Shown: positions 17,697 to 26,409, counted from the stretch's first letter. The stretch is DNA of 39,373 nt from an uncultured Pseudomonadales bacterium (GCA_947258825.1 CAMYJX010000010.1:1-39373); one strand, 5' to 3'. A program made the numbers and translations. The notes: generated by a model not told the origin, from the letters alone.

Positions 17697-17942
17697 CCCT
17701 CCCCCACGCAGGCTGAGGTCTGTACCTGGTAAAACCCGGGCTCGGCGCGTGCTGGATGAAAGCATTTCGCTGATGATGCAGCGACGCCGCAGGAGGTAAA
17801 TTGACCCGCGTCCGGCGCGGGGCAACTTTGCCGACTAAGGGCAGCGCGGAGCGCCGGAGCTGTTCAGCGAAATGCTTTCATCCAGCGCGCACCGAAAACG
17901 TGTCATCCTCAAATTACAGACCTCAGCCTGCGCGGGGGAGGG
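17697..17942. mobile_element. 246-bp inverted-repeat element (MITE-like candidate) between convergent genes
   Basis: Two nested inverted repeats share one centre. The outer arms are 17697-17724 and 17915-17942 (28 bp, one mismatch, outer end CCCTCCCCC). The inner arms are 17742-17773 and 17864-17895 (32 bp, two mismatches, core GGATGAAAGCATTTCGCTGA). The spacers between outer and inner arms (17 and 19 bp) are not complementary, and the apical segment is about 90 bp. No transposase frame lies inside and I see no clear target-site duplication. The left end begins 2 bp after the SDR stop. The right end supplies the last codons and stop of cysZ. It could be a non-autonomous mobile element, or a large hairpin acting as a bidirectional terminator. 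Confidence 0.65.
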
Positions 17943-18717
17943 TCTGCGCCCGGATCCGATGGTGAAGCAGCGTGCCGCCGGCCACCGCGACGGGAATCAT
18001 CAGGAAGTTGAGGATGGGGATCGCCATGGCCAGAGTTGCGCAGCTGCCGAAACCCAGGGCTGCGGCTCGATTGCGTTTGAGCAGGGCGAGGGTGTCGCGG
18101 AACGGCAGCCCGCGGTTCTCGGTGGGGTAGTCGCAGAACTGAACGGCCAGGGTCCAGGCGCCGAACAGAAACCAGAGCAGCGGCGCCGCCACGTTGAGCA
18201 GGGGTATGAGGGACAGCACCAGCACGACCAGCAGGCGCGGCAGGTAGTAGCCCAGCTTGCGCAGCTCCCGACCGAGCGCGCTGATTACACCGTGCAGGAA
18301 GGACGGATCGTGCTGCGGCGCTGTGTCGAACCGCGCGGTTTCGACCTCGATGGACAGATAGCCGAGGAACGGGCTGGCAATGATTACAGCCAGAAAACCG
18401 AACAGCCAGGCGCCGATCAGCACGCCCAACAGGTAGATCAGGGGCACCAGGATCAGGTGGAGGAAATCCAGCCACGCGGGCAGCTGCGCCACCAGATAGG
18501 ATGAAAATTCGTTTGTATAGCCGAAGGCCAGAGCCAGGCCGGCGACGATGATTGTCAGGCTGAGCAGGGCAGGTAGCCATGCGTAGCGTGCCAGCCCCGG
18601 CTGGCGGGCGATCCGGGCGCCGTCAAAAAAAAGACCCACGCCGCCCATGAAGCCAAGACTGGAGCTTAAGCCCGAGCCCTTGGCAGATCCCGGATCGGGG
18701 CCGGTTGCCTGGCTCAA
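17923..18717 (-). CDS. cysZ: CysZ/EI24-family inner-membrane protein (sulfate transporter CysZ-like)
   Basis: A 264-residue membrane protein with hydrophobic segments at about 47-67, 83-115, 163-200 and 225-250. The motifs FFDGARIARQPGLARYAWLP near the N-terminus and ASPFLGYLSIEVE in the middle are typical of CysZ, which mediates sulfate entry for cysteine synthesis. The EI24 superfamily also includes other functions, and no sulfur genes are nearby. The start is TTG 18715-18717, supported by GAGGT about 7 bp upstream and by its overlap (TTGA) with the stop of the aminotransferase gene. An internal ATG at 18648 would remove part of the conserved N-terminus. The last codons and stop lie in the right arm of the inverted-repeat element. 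Confidence 0.85.
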   Translation of the reverse strand: MSQATGPDPGSAKGSGLSSSLGFMGGVGLFFDGARIARQPGLARYAWLPALLSLTIIVAGLALAFGYTNEFSSYLVAQLPAWLDFLHLILVPLIYLLGVLIGAWLFGFLAVIIASPFLGYLSIEVETARFDTAPQHDPSFLHGVISALGRELRKLGYYLPRLLVVLVLSLIPLLNVAAPLLWFLFGAWTLAVQFCDYPTENRGLPFRDTLALLKRNRAAALGFGSCATLAMAIPILNFLMIPVAVAGGTLLHHRIRAQTLPRAG

Positions 18718-20030
18718 GTGGTTACCTCGTTTACCGCTTCCAGCAACACCTCGACCATGGTTGTCAGGTGCGCTTCCTCGATGACGAAGGCGGGTCCCAT
18801 GCAGACGATATCGCGAACGTCGCCGGTCCCGCCCCCGTAGAAGAAAACGCCTTTCCCGAGGGCCTTGCCGACGATGCGGTTGGATATGGCGTCGCGCTCC
18901 GCGTACGGCTCGAGCGTCGCCCGGTCTCTGACCACTTCGATGGCCAGGAGCAGACCCTGGCCGCGGACTTCCGCCACGTGGGGATGCTGGTCGAAGGCCT
19001 CGTGCAGCAGCAGCTTGAGACGTTCGCCTTTACGTGCGGCCTGCTCGACCAGCTGTTCCTCCGCCATGATGTTCAGGACTTCGGCCCCCGCGGCGCAGGC
19101 CGCTGGATGGGCTCCGAAAGTGTGGAACATCACGTTCATTCCCGCGTCCTGCAGGGTCGAGCCCACCGCTTCCGAGGCAAAGACGCCGCCTAAGGGCGCA
19201 TAGCCGCCGGCCAGACCCTTGCCGGATATCAGGATGTCGGGCTCGATGTCCCAGTGTCGATAGGCGAACGTTTTCCCGGTTCGACCGAAGCCGGTCATGA
19301 CCTCGTCGAGAATGAGCAGCAGGCCGAACTCATCGCAGATTTCCCGCGCTGCAGCCCAGTAGTCGTCGGGCGGCACCAGGGCGCCGCCGCTTGATCCGGT
19401 GATGGGTTCGGCCAGCAGCGCGGCGATGTTTTCCGGGCCTTCAGACAGGATGGTGCTGCGCAGGTTTTCTATGTAGAAGCCTCCTGCATCCGCATGGTGC
19501 GTTCCCAGCGGGCAGCGCAGCGGGTAGGGCGTGGGTACGGTGATATAGGTAGATAGTGCGTGATCCAACCCGCGCTTGCGCGCCGGGTGACCGCTCAGCG
19601 ACGTCGTTGCCAGGGTGGTGCCATGGTACGAAACGCTGCGCGAGATGATCTGCCTGCGCTCGGGTTCGCCTCGAGCCGCGTGATATTGAAGCGCCATCTT
19701 CACCGCCGCTTCGACGGCTTCGGACCCGCCGGAGGTGATGTGGATGCGGCGCAGGCCCTCGGGCAGCCAGTTGGCTTCCAGCGCTTCCACCAGGGCCTGT
19801 CGCGACGGCGTGGTCCAGGGCGGCACCACGTACGTGCAGTCGGCGGTGACTTCGGCAACCCGCTTCGCAACGCGGGCTCGGCCGTGGCCGATATTGCTGA
19901 CGATGGCGCCGCCTGCTGCGTCGAGAATCGCTCTGCCATCGGCGGTGTAGAGATGTACCCCTTCCGCTCGCTTAATCGTCAGGCTCTCGCTGCGCAGAAA
20001 AGGCCAGTTCGTTCGGGTTTGCTGTTTCAT
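18714..20030 (-). CDS. Class III (omega) PLP-dependent aminotransferase
   Basis: A 438-residue fold-type I aminotransferase. The PLP-phosphate region is HITSGGSEAVEAAVKMAL, the cofactor-contacting Asp lies in LLILDEVMTGFGRTGK, and the Schiff-base Lys lies in ILISGKGLAGGYAPLGG. The GHGRARVAKRVAE and C-terminal MGPAFVIEEAHL segments also fit the class. Members transfer amino groups from omega-amino acids, diamines or related amines to pyruvate or 2-oxoglutarate; the substrate is not predictable. No strong ribosome-binding site precedes the ATG. The gene follows the MORN lipoprotein stop by 15 bp and overlaps the cysZ start, so these genes are probably cotranscribed. Confidence 0.9.
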   Translation of the reverse strand: MKQQTRTNWPFLRSESLTIKRAEGVHLYTADGRAILDAAGGAIVSNIGHGRARVAKRVAEVTADCTYVVPPWTTPSRQALVEALEANWLPEGLRRIHITSGGSEAVEAAVKMALQYHAARGEPERRQIISRSVSYHGTTLATTSLSGHPARKRGLDHALSTYITVPTPYPLRCPLGTHHADAGGFYIENLRSTILSEGPENIAALLAEPITGSSGGALVPPDDYWAAAREICDEFGLLLILDEVMTGFGRTGKTFAYRHWDIEPDILISGKGLAGGYAPLGGVFASEAVGSTLQDAGMNVMFHTFGAHPAACAAGAEVLNIMAEEQLVEQAARKGERLKLLLHEAFDQHPHVAEVRGQGLLLAIEVVRDRATLEPYAERDAISNRIVGKALGKGVFFYGGGTGDVRDIVCMGPAFVIEEAHLTTMVEVLLEAVNEVTT

Positions 20031-20045
20031 GAGGCCGTCCCGGTG

Positions 20046-21719
20046 TCAGGGGTCGATGTAGCTGTTGCCGGACTCGTAGAGGGTCAGTCGATGCTGCATG
20101 GCCAGCCGTTCCAACTCGGTGTCTGCAGTCGGGTCGTCTGCGGCTGCGGTCAGCGCTTGCCGCTGGATGCGGGTCGCAACGGCGTAGCGACTTGCCGCTG
20201 CATGTCCCGCCGCCAGGGTGTCCAGATATTGCCAGCTGCCAGAGTACAAAGCGATGGGGCCGATGATTTCGATGGCCCGTGTCGGGTTGCGGATTTCTGC
20301 GTTGGCGCTGGTTGCCAGAAGCCATGCCAGGTTGTTGCGCGCGCGCAGGCTGCCCGCGGCCATACCCTGCTCGAAATAGCGCATCGCCGTCTCGGGATTG
20401 CGGGGAACACCTTTGCCCAGCTGGTAGTACTCGCCGAGAAGCCCGTTGGCGCCTGGATGTTTCCGGCCGGCGGCTTCCACCAGCAGCGCCAGCGTTCGTG
20501 AGGGGTTGTCGTCGGCCCAGGTGACGGCCAGTCGGTACATGGCCTCGGCGATGCCGGCTTCAGCGGCGGGCTCCAGCCATCGTCGCGCGGTCGCCTCATC
20601 CGGAGCGGGGTCTGAGAAGTCGAGATACATCCCGCCCAGCATCAGCTGGGCGTACGGGTCGCCCCTGGAGGCAGCTTTATGCATCCACTGCTGAAGGCGT
20701 GGCGATACTCGGGTATTGAACTCGCGGAACAGTGGTCCGGCATACTCGAGCCCGGTAGGCAGGATGATCAGTCCGGTGGAGACCAGATCCCCGTTCCAGA
20801 TGCCGCTTATTTCTATGCCGGCCAGATCCTTTCTTATGCCGGGACCGAGCACCCGATTCTGCTCCCAGGCGCCATCGTGGTAAGTACCATCGGCATGCTG
20901 CTCCCGGCCCTGACCATCGCGTTTGTCCGCGAGCCACTCACCCTGGTAGCTGCTGCCGTCGGGACGGGTTTCCAGGCCGTACCCCTGACGCTCGTCCGCC
21001 ACCCAGGTCCCTTCGTAGACCAGGTTCCCTGGAGCAACCGCGCGCCCGTATCCGGAGCGCATGCCAGCCTGCCAGCTTCCCGCGTAGCTCGAGCCGTTGG
21101 CTGTCTCCATCTCACCGAATCCATCCGGCTTGCCCGCCGACCAGTCGCCTTCGTAACGATAGCCGTTCGCCCGGGTGTAGCTGCCGTAGCCGCTCTTCAC
21201 CCCCCGTTCCCACGTCCCTCGATAGGTGGAGCCGTCATTGCCGTGAAACTCGCCGAACCCTTCGCGCAGATCGTCCAGCCACTGTCCTCGAAACAGGCCT
21301 GATGCGTCTCTAAGGGTTCCTTCCCCGGCACGCGTACCCTGGCTGAAGCCGCCCACGTACTGGCTGCCATCGGACAGCGTCAATTCTCCGTGTCCGTTCC
21401 TCAGGCCGCTCTGGAAAGTGCCCGTGTAGACCTCGCCATCCGGCGTTGATTCGGTGCCGATGCCTTCGGGGGCGCCATCGATCCAGTTTCCCTCGTAGAT
21501 TCGACCGTCCGGCCAGTGGTAGGTGGCCTCTCCGGTGTAGCCGAGCTCCGCGGGGTAGACGGCAACGCTGGTGCCGGAAGGGAGGGTGAGCAGCCCCGCG
21601 TCCGGATCGTCCCGCGGTGCGACCGGACCGCCGATATCTGGCGTGACGCATGCAACGAGGCAGGGTAAGAGACCAGCCAGGAGAAGTCGTTCTACGCGTC
21701 TGGGCGTGCCAGGGATCAT
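20046..21719 (-). CDS. MORN-repeat and Sel1-repeat lipoprotein
   Basis: A 557-residue predicted lipoprotein. The signal peptide RRVERLLLAGLLPCLVAC ends in a lipobox Cys at about residue 25. About ten MORN repeats follow (pattern YxGxWxxGxxxGxG, for example YRGTWERGVKSGYG and YEGDWSAGKPDGFG) over about residues 60-290. The C-terminal part holds helical Sel1-like/TPR repeats (AQLMLGGMYLDF, AMYRLAVTWADD, NGLLGEYYQLGKGVPRNPETA). MORN repeats form extended beta sheets and Sel1 repeats are protein-binding scaffolds. A periplasmic or outer-membrane scaffold role is inferred. I start at the ATG 21717-21719; a longer start at 21770 would put 17 residues before the signal peptide. Neither has a clear ribosome-binding site. 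The upstream region is shared with a divergent phosphotransferase gene. Confidence 0.82.
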   Translation of the reverse strand: MIPGTPRRVERLLLAGLLPCLVACVTPDIGGPVAPRDDPDAGLLTLPSGTSVAVYPAELGYTGEATYHWPDGRIYEGNWIDGAPEGIGTESTPDGEVYTGTFQSGLRNGHGELTLSDGSQYVGGFSQGTRAGEGTLRDASGLFRGQWLDDLREGFGEFHGNDGSTYRGTWERGVKSGYGSYTRANGYRYEGDWSAGKPDGFGEMETANGSSYAGSWQAGMRSGYGRAVAPGNLVYEGTWVADERQGYGLETRPDGSSYQGEWLADKRDGQGREQHADGTYHDGAWEQNRVLGPGIRKDLAGIEISGIWNGDLVSTGLIILPTGLEYAGPLFREFNTRVSPRLQQWMHKAASRGDPYAQLMLGGMYLDFSDPAPDEATARRWLEPAAEAGIAEAMYRLAVTWADDNPSRTLALLVEAAGRKHPGANGLLGEYYQLGKGVPRNPETAMRYFEQGMAAGSLRARNNLAWLLATSANAEIRNPTRAIEIIGPIALYSGSWQYLDTLAAGHAAASRYAVATRIQRQALTAAADDPTADTELERLAMQHRLTLYESGNSYIDP

Positions 21720-21814
21720 CGTGCTGAGGATACTATTGGCGCGTTGCGAAAACAGCGAAGCCAGGGGCATTTTGAAGTGCCGCTGATGTGGCAGCTCCCT
21801 GGGATCGGATCGAT

Positions 21815-21852
21815 GTCATGCCATGACAATTCTCTGAGGGTTCGATTACAGT
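21815..21852 (+). promoter_or_regulatory. Candidate promoter with a 13-bp dyad operator for the phosphotransferase gene
   Basis: A perfect odd-centred palindrome GTCATGCCATGAC lies at 21815-21827. It overlaps a -35-like ATGACA (21823-21828), which is followed after 18 bp by a -10-like TACAGT (21847-21852). Transcription would begin near 21859, about 30 bp before the ATG at 21888. The position fits a dimeric repressor site. The -10 match is only moderate. Confidence 0.4.
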
Positions 21853-21887
21853 GGCGGTCTGTTGGGTGGGTTAGCGGAGGGCACGCC

Positions 21888-22955
21888 ATGTCCCGAAACG
21901 AAGAGACCGATAAGAAAACAGCCGGCACGGAGCAGGGATTGGAGGGCATCCGTGCAGAACCGGTGACCCGCTGGCTTTGCGAAGCGATACCGGACCTGCA
22001 GCCGCCTCTGGCTTTCAGCCTGATTGCCGGTGGGCACTCCAACCTCACCTATAAGTTTGTCGATGCCCGCGGTGCGGCCTATGTGCTGCGCAGGCCGCCC
22101 CTGGGTCACGTGCTGGAAAGTGCCCACGACATGGGGCGGGAACATCGCATCGTTTCGGCGCTCGCCGGTAGCGAAGTTCCGGTAGCGCCTACTTTTGGCC
22201 TCTGCCAAGACCCTGAGGTGAACGGCGCTCCGTTTTACGTGATGGGCTACGTGGACGGCCCGGTGCTGCACGACAGCGATGTCGCCTCGCAACTTGCCGA
22301 CAAGGAGCGCGACGCCCTGGGCATGGACGTGATCGACGTCCTCGCAAAGCTGCACCTGCTGGATCCTGACCAGGTCGGCCTGGGTGAGCTCGGCCGCAAG
22401 GAGGCCTACCTGGCGCGACAGCTGAAGCGCTGGAACAAGCAGTGGGAAGCGTCCAAAACCCATGAGATACCGGAGATGGAAGAAACGGCTCAGCTGCTCG
22501 AAACGCAGATGCCGGAGCAGATCGGCGCGAGCATCGTCCACGGAGATTATCGGCTGGGCAACATGATCGTTCAGGACGGTCGTATCCTCGCCCTGCTCGA
22601 CTGGGAGCTCTGTACCCTGGGGGATCCGCTCGCCGACGTTGGTTACCTGCTCAACTCCTGGGTGCAACCGGGTGAGCCGGGAACCGAGCTCATCCCGGCG
22701 GTTCCTACCGCAGCTGGAGGCTTCCCCACCCGGGAGGCGCTTTGCGACCGTTACTCAGCGGCAACGGGTCGGGATCTTTCCGGCATCAACTACTACCGGG
22801 CGTTTTCCCACTGGCGGCTGGCCGCCATCGGTCAGGGGGTGTACAAGCGTTACCTCGTGGGCGCGATGGGTGAAAACCGGGACATGGATCTGGAAGCCTA
22901 CAAAAACAGCGTCCATCAGCGGGCCGCAGCGGCTCTGGCCCTGCTTGCTCCCTGA
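21888..22955 (+). CDS. Phosphotransferase family protein (ACAD10/ACAD11-like APH fold)
   Basis: A 355-residue aminoglycoside-phosphotransferase-fold kinase. The nucleotide-binding part has FSLIAGGHSNLTYKF and YVLRRPP. The catalytic loop is IVHGDYRLGNMIV, and the metal-binding motif is LLDWELCTLGDPLADVGYL. This type resembles the kinase domains of ACAD10/11, which phosphorylate 4-hydroxyacyl-CoAs, and is often encoded among acyl-CoA dehydrogenase genes. That substrate class is plausible here but unproven. The ATG at 21888 has GGAGG about 7 bp upstream. The longer frame from 21744 overlaps the divergent lipoprotein gene and is rejected. It converges with the PrcB-like gene, 9 bp away. Confidence 0.9.
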   Translation: MSRNEETDKKTAGTEQGLEGIRAEPVTRWLCEAIPDLQPPLAFSLIAGGHSNLTYKFVDARGAAYVLRRPPLGHVLESAHDMGREHRIVSALAGSEVPVAPTFGLCQDPEVNGAPFYVMGYVDGPVLHDSDVASQLADKERDALGMDVIDVLAKLHLLDPDQVGLGELGRKEAYLARQLKRWNKQWEASKTHEIPEMEETAQLLETQMPEQIGASIVHGDYRLGNMIVQDGRILALLDWELCTLGDPLADVGYLLNSWVQPGEPGTELIPAVPTAAGGFPTREALCDRYSAATGRDLSGINYYRAFSHWRLAAIGQGVYKRYLVGAMGENRDMDLEAYKNSVHQRAAAALALLAP

Positions 22956-22964
22956 GCGCGCGGG

Positions 22965-23474
22965 CTATGGGAGGGTAAGCCTGCCCAGCTCCGCGTGATC
23001 CTGATCCATCACTCGCACCTTGCTGAAGGAGGCCGAGGGTAATCCCACCACCAGACACGGGTGGGTGATCACCTGTGCCAGCACCGCGTCGTTGGGCGGT
23101 GAATCCCAGATGACCCGGATCAGCGCCGTAGTGCCTTCCGCAAAGGCTGAATCCAGTGCCAGCGCGTAGCCCGGGGTCGGTTGCTGGCCTCGAGAGATGG
23201 CGACCAGCAGCAGGTCGGTGGTCCCTTCGCCTTCCGGCTTGGACAGCGAGAGCAGGTTGGAGCCGCGGATGCGTGCCAGGTCAGCGTAATCCACTCTGGT
23301 TACGCCGGCATCGACGCTCTGGCACTGACCGTGCTGCAGCACGGCGACGGCTTCAATGGGTGTCGGGCCTGCGCAGCCGGCCATGCCCAAGGCCAGCAGC
23401 GTCAGCGGCCATTGCCGCTGCAATGCCTTTGGCAACCACTTCAAGAACAGAGACGGCATGGTCGGATGTTTCAT
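22965..23474 (-). CDS. PrcB-family lipoprotein (protease complex subunit PrcB-like)
   Basis: A 169-residue protein. An N-terminal signal ends in a lipobox-like MAGC (Cys34). The C-terminal roughly 90 residues match the pattern of the PrcB C-terminal domain: LLLVAISRGQQPTPGYAL, a hydrophobic strand, then SPPNDAVLAQVITHPCLVV. In Treponema denticola, PrcB is a lipoprotein needed for the dentilisin complex formed around the subtilisin-family protease PrtP. Here the gene lies 28 bp downstream of an S8 protease lipoprotein on the same strand. A role in maturation or stability of that protease is therefore inferred. An alternative ATG at 23459 is possible. Confidence 0.75.
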   Translation of the reverse strand: MKHPTMPSLFLKWLPKALQRQWPLTLLALGMAGCAGPTPIEAVAVLQHGQCQSVDAGVTRVDYADLARIRGSNLLSLSKPEGEGTTDLLLVAISRGQQPTPGYALALDSAFAEGTTALIRVIWDSPPNDAVLAQVITHPCLVVGLPSASFSKVRVMDQDHAELGRLTLP

Positions 23475-23502
23475 CGTGTGGTCTGCATGGTGGGCGTCTT
23501 CG

Positions 23503-26409
23503 TCATTCTACAGTAGCGTGCCTCACGGTCTTGGCCGGGCGAGAGAACGGTATTCCCGCGTCAGGTTCTCGCGGCGCTTGTGCGGAAAACGTGGTCAGGT
23601 TGACTCGGAACCCCGAGACGAAATTCAGCCCGCTGCGGTCGCCGTTTACGCTGATGCGCTCGGGCAGGTCCAGGGTGGGGTAGGCGCCGCAGGCCTCCCC
23701 GCCGTCGCAGAGAAACCCGTCGTCGTCCGAATCCGACCCGGCAAAGATCCGGTACTGGCCCGGCGGCACGTTGGGGATGGAAAAGTCGTAGTTGCCGTCG
23801 TCGGCGTTGACCAGCACCGCTGGCGCTGCCGTGTTGCCGAGCTCGTCTACCAGGATCACGTAGTGCAGACCGGCATCTGCAGCCAGGTCGATGCTCGATA
23901 CCTGCATCAGTATTCGCACCGTCAGATCGTTGGCGTCGGTGTCGATGGTCAGGGTCGACGAGTACAGGCCGTCGCCGAGCCCGCTGCGGCTCGGGGTCAG
24001 GGCGTAGGTGCCCAGACCGCTGCCGTCCACGGCCTCAGGCGCTACGGCGAGCCAGGGTTGGTCTGCGGTAATGCTCAGAACCTGGACAGTGCCGGTGCCG
24101 ACGTTCTGGACGGTCAGCTGAAGCGTGCTCGTGAACGCGCCGAAGTTCAGCGTGCTTGCCGACGCGCTGACGATGGGGCCCGGGTCGCTGCCCTGGCCTG
24201 AAGCCAGCTCCAGCGCCGTCAGCACGGATCGCTGCGCGTTGAGGAAGCCGTAGCCATACTGGTCGTCCCGTCCGGGTAAGCCCAGATCGTCGGTCAGATC
24301 CCCTGCCAGCAGCGCCAGGTCCAGCTCGTCGGGATTCAGGGCCGGATGCGCCGACTTCATCAGCGCGATGACGCCGCTGACATGGGGCGCTGCCATTGAG
24401 GTGCCGCTGAGGGTTGCGTAGCCGAACCGGAGGCTGCCGTTGGCGTCGGTTTCTGCCAGCGTGCTGATCACCCCGTCACCAATACCGTCGGCGTTCAGAT
24501 CCGTGGCCGAGTTGCCGCCGGGCGCCGCGATGTCCACGTTGGCGCCGAAGTTCGAGTAGGGGGCGAGCGCTTTGGTTATCGTGGTGGCGCTGACGCTGAC
24601 GACGCCCGTGTAGGCGGCAGGGTAGACGGGCAGCTCCGAAGCGTCGTTACCAGCGCTGGCGACGATGATGCTGCCGGCTGCCCGCGCGTCGGTGATGGCG
24701 TCCTGCTCAATCTGTGTGGAAAAGCTGCTCCCCAGGCTGAGGTTGATGACGTCTGCTCTTCGCGATGGCACGCGACCGGAGTCGTTGCTGAGCCCCGCCG
24801 CGTAACGGATCGCCTGGGCGACGTCGTAGCTGCTGCCACCGTTCACCCCGAGCACCCGCAGCGGCATGATCTTCGCGCCCCAGGCGACTCCGGCGACCCC
24901 CAAGGCGTTGTCGGACCGGGCCGCAACGGTGCCGGCGACATGGGTGCCGTGGTAGCTGCTTGATCCGCCTAACGCCAGGTCTCCGGCATCCTCGGGGTCT
25001 GCGTCAATGCCGTCTCCGTCACGCGCTCTGGCAGGGTCCGATATGAAATCATAGCCGTCTACGCTGAGCTGCCCGATCAGATCGGGGTGGCTGCTGAGAA
25101 TGCCGGTATCGATAACGGCTACCACCACGTCGTCGCCCGGGTCGCTGGCGGTGGTCAGATCCCAGGCGAGGGGTAGATTGGCGCTTTCGTAGTGCCATTG
25201 ATAGGCGTAGAAGGGGTCGTTGGGGGTAAGCAGCGCAAAGCGCATCAGGTTCGGCTCCGCGATTTCTACTGCGGGGTCGCGCGCCAGCCGCTTCAGCGTC
25301 AGAAGCGTGACGTACTTGCGCATCTGCTCGCGGCTCCAGGAACCGCCGGCTGGAAGCCCGTCCAGCTGATTGGACAGCCCTCCCCCGGCTCCGCCGTTGG
25401 GTCCGGAGCGTGAGCGGTGCTGCAGTCCGAACATGGCCAGTCGCCCTGATCTGCTCTTTTCGGCCAAGCCATGACGCCGGCCCAGGGTGGCGTCCTTGCT
25501 CTGGACAACGATTTCATCCGCAATGAAGGGGTCGCTGAGGCGGGACGGACCACGCGCCAGCGGCGTCAGCTCCTGGCCCACCGAGAGCACGTAGTTGCTG
25601 GCGCCGGTGACCGGCACCACCTCGATGAAGTAGCTGCCCGGACCAGGCGCAGAGAGGCTCTCGGAATCTCCGACCCCCGCGGACGCATCAACCAGCTGCT
25701 GACCGCTGTTCCACAGCCGCAGGTCCAGGTCGGCGCCGGAATCCGCGATGACAAGCACAATATTTTCGCCGCCGGCCAGGGTGATCTGATAGAAATCTCC
25801 AGCATCTCCGGCAGCGAACAGGTTACCCGTGCCTTCTCCGGTTCCGGGCAGGTTGGCAAAACCACCCGCTACCGCGGGGTTGTTCAGTGGTTGAGCGGTG
25901 GTGAAATCGTTATTGGCCGTGGTCACGGTCAGTCGATCGTTGACGTCGGCGTCGATGGCGCTGGATGACAGTATCTGGATGCTGCCCGTGAGCGTTGCCG
26001 TCCCCACTGCTTCGGTGACCTGCACGGTTCGCGTCTCCGTTCCCGCGGCGCCGCCATCGTCGATCACCTGCAGACGAATGCTGTAGTCGCCCGGCTCGTC
26101 GTAGGTGAAACGGGCGACGGTGCCCACAGAGGTGGTCGGATTTGAGCTGTCGCCGAATTCCCACTGATAGCTGAGGATGACGCCGTCGGAATCCGCGGAA
26201 GCAGAGCCGTCGACCGTGACGGTGAGCGGAGCGGGACCCGTACTCGGAGACAGGGTGAAAGAAGCCACCGGTTGCTGGTTGGTTGGCGCCGCCGGTGCGG
26301 GGTCGCTGGAGCCGCCGCCACCGCCGCAGCCCGCCAGCAGGCCAGCGCATATAAGGCCCAGCAGTTCTCTGCAGAGCGGGGTGTCAGTCCGGCGAAAAAA
26401 GTCGGTCAC
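23503..26409 (-). CDS. Subtilisin-family (S8) serine peptidase lipoprotein with PKD and PPC domains
   Basis: A 968-residue exported protease. The signal peptide ends in LLAGC (lipobox Cys28), followed by a glycine/serine linker. A PKD domain lies at about 46-133 (PVASFTLSPSTGPAPLTV, YQWEFGDSSNP). A pre-peptidase C-terminal (PPC) domain lies at about 165-282 (GDFYQITLAGGENIVLVI, DLDLRLW). The S8 catalytic domain spans about 395-745 with Asp434 (VAVIDTGI), His487 (YHGTHVAG), oxyanion Asn588 (SAGN) and Ser671 (SGTSMAAPHVSG). A C-terminal beta-sandwich region with Asp-rich loops follows. All catalytic residues are present. In most S8 proteins PPC domains sit C-terminal, so N-terminal PKD-PPC placement is less usual. 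The start is GTG 26407-26409 without a strong ribosome-binding site. It is followed by a PrcB-like lipoprotein gene. Confidence 0.93.
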   Translation of the reverse strand: MTDFFRRTDTPLCRELLGLICAGLLAGCGGGGGSSDPAPAAPTNQQPVASFTLSPSTGPAPLTVTVDGSASADSDGVILSYQWEFGDSSNPTTSVGTVARFTYDEPGDYSIRLQVIDDGGAAGTETRTVQVTEAVGTATLTGSIQILSSSAIDADVNDRLTVTTANNDFTTAQPLNNPAVAGGFANLPGTGEGTGNLFAAGDAGDFYQITLAGGENIVLVIADSGADLDLRLWNSGQQLVDASAGVGDSESLSAPGPGSYFIEVVPVTGASNYVLSVGQELTPLARGPSRLSDPFIADEIVVQSKDATLGRRHGLAEKSRSGRLAMFGLQHRSRSGPNGGAGGGLSNQLDGLPAGGSWSREQMRKYVTLLTLKRLARDPAVEIAEPNLMRFALLTPNDPFYAYQWHYESANLPLAWDLTTASDPGDDVVVAVIDTGILSSHPDLIGQLSVDGYDFISDPARARDGDGIDADPEDAGDLALGGSSSYHGTHVAGTVAARSDNALGVAGVAWGAKIMPLRVLGVNGGSSYDVAQAIRYAAGLSNDSGRVPSRRADVINLSLGSSFSTQIEQDAITDARAAGSIIVASAGNDASELPVYPAAYTGVVSVSATTITKALAPYSNFGANVDIAAPGGNSATDLNADGIGDGVISTLAETDANGSLRFGYATLSGTSMAAPHVSGVIALMKSAHPALNPDELDLALLAGDLTDDLGLPGRDDQYGYGFLNAQRSVLTALELASGQGSDPGPIVSASASTLNFGAFTSTLQLTVQNVGTGTVQVLSITADQPWLAVAPEAVDGSGLGTYALTPSRSGLGDGLYSSTLTIDTDANDLTVRILMQVSSIDLAADAGLHYVILVDELGNTAAPAVLVNADDGNYDFSIPNVPPGQYRIFAGSDSDDDGFLCDGGEACGAYPTLDLPERISVNGDRSGLNFVSGFRVNLTTFSAQAPREPDAGIPFSRPAKTVRHATVE

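Noticed and set aside
17791..17942. Small ORF after AGGAGGTAAATTG inside the inverted-repeat element
   Set aside because: It starts at TTG, its sequence is dominated by the repeat arms, and it has no protein-like features.
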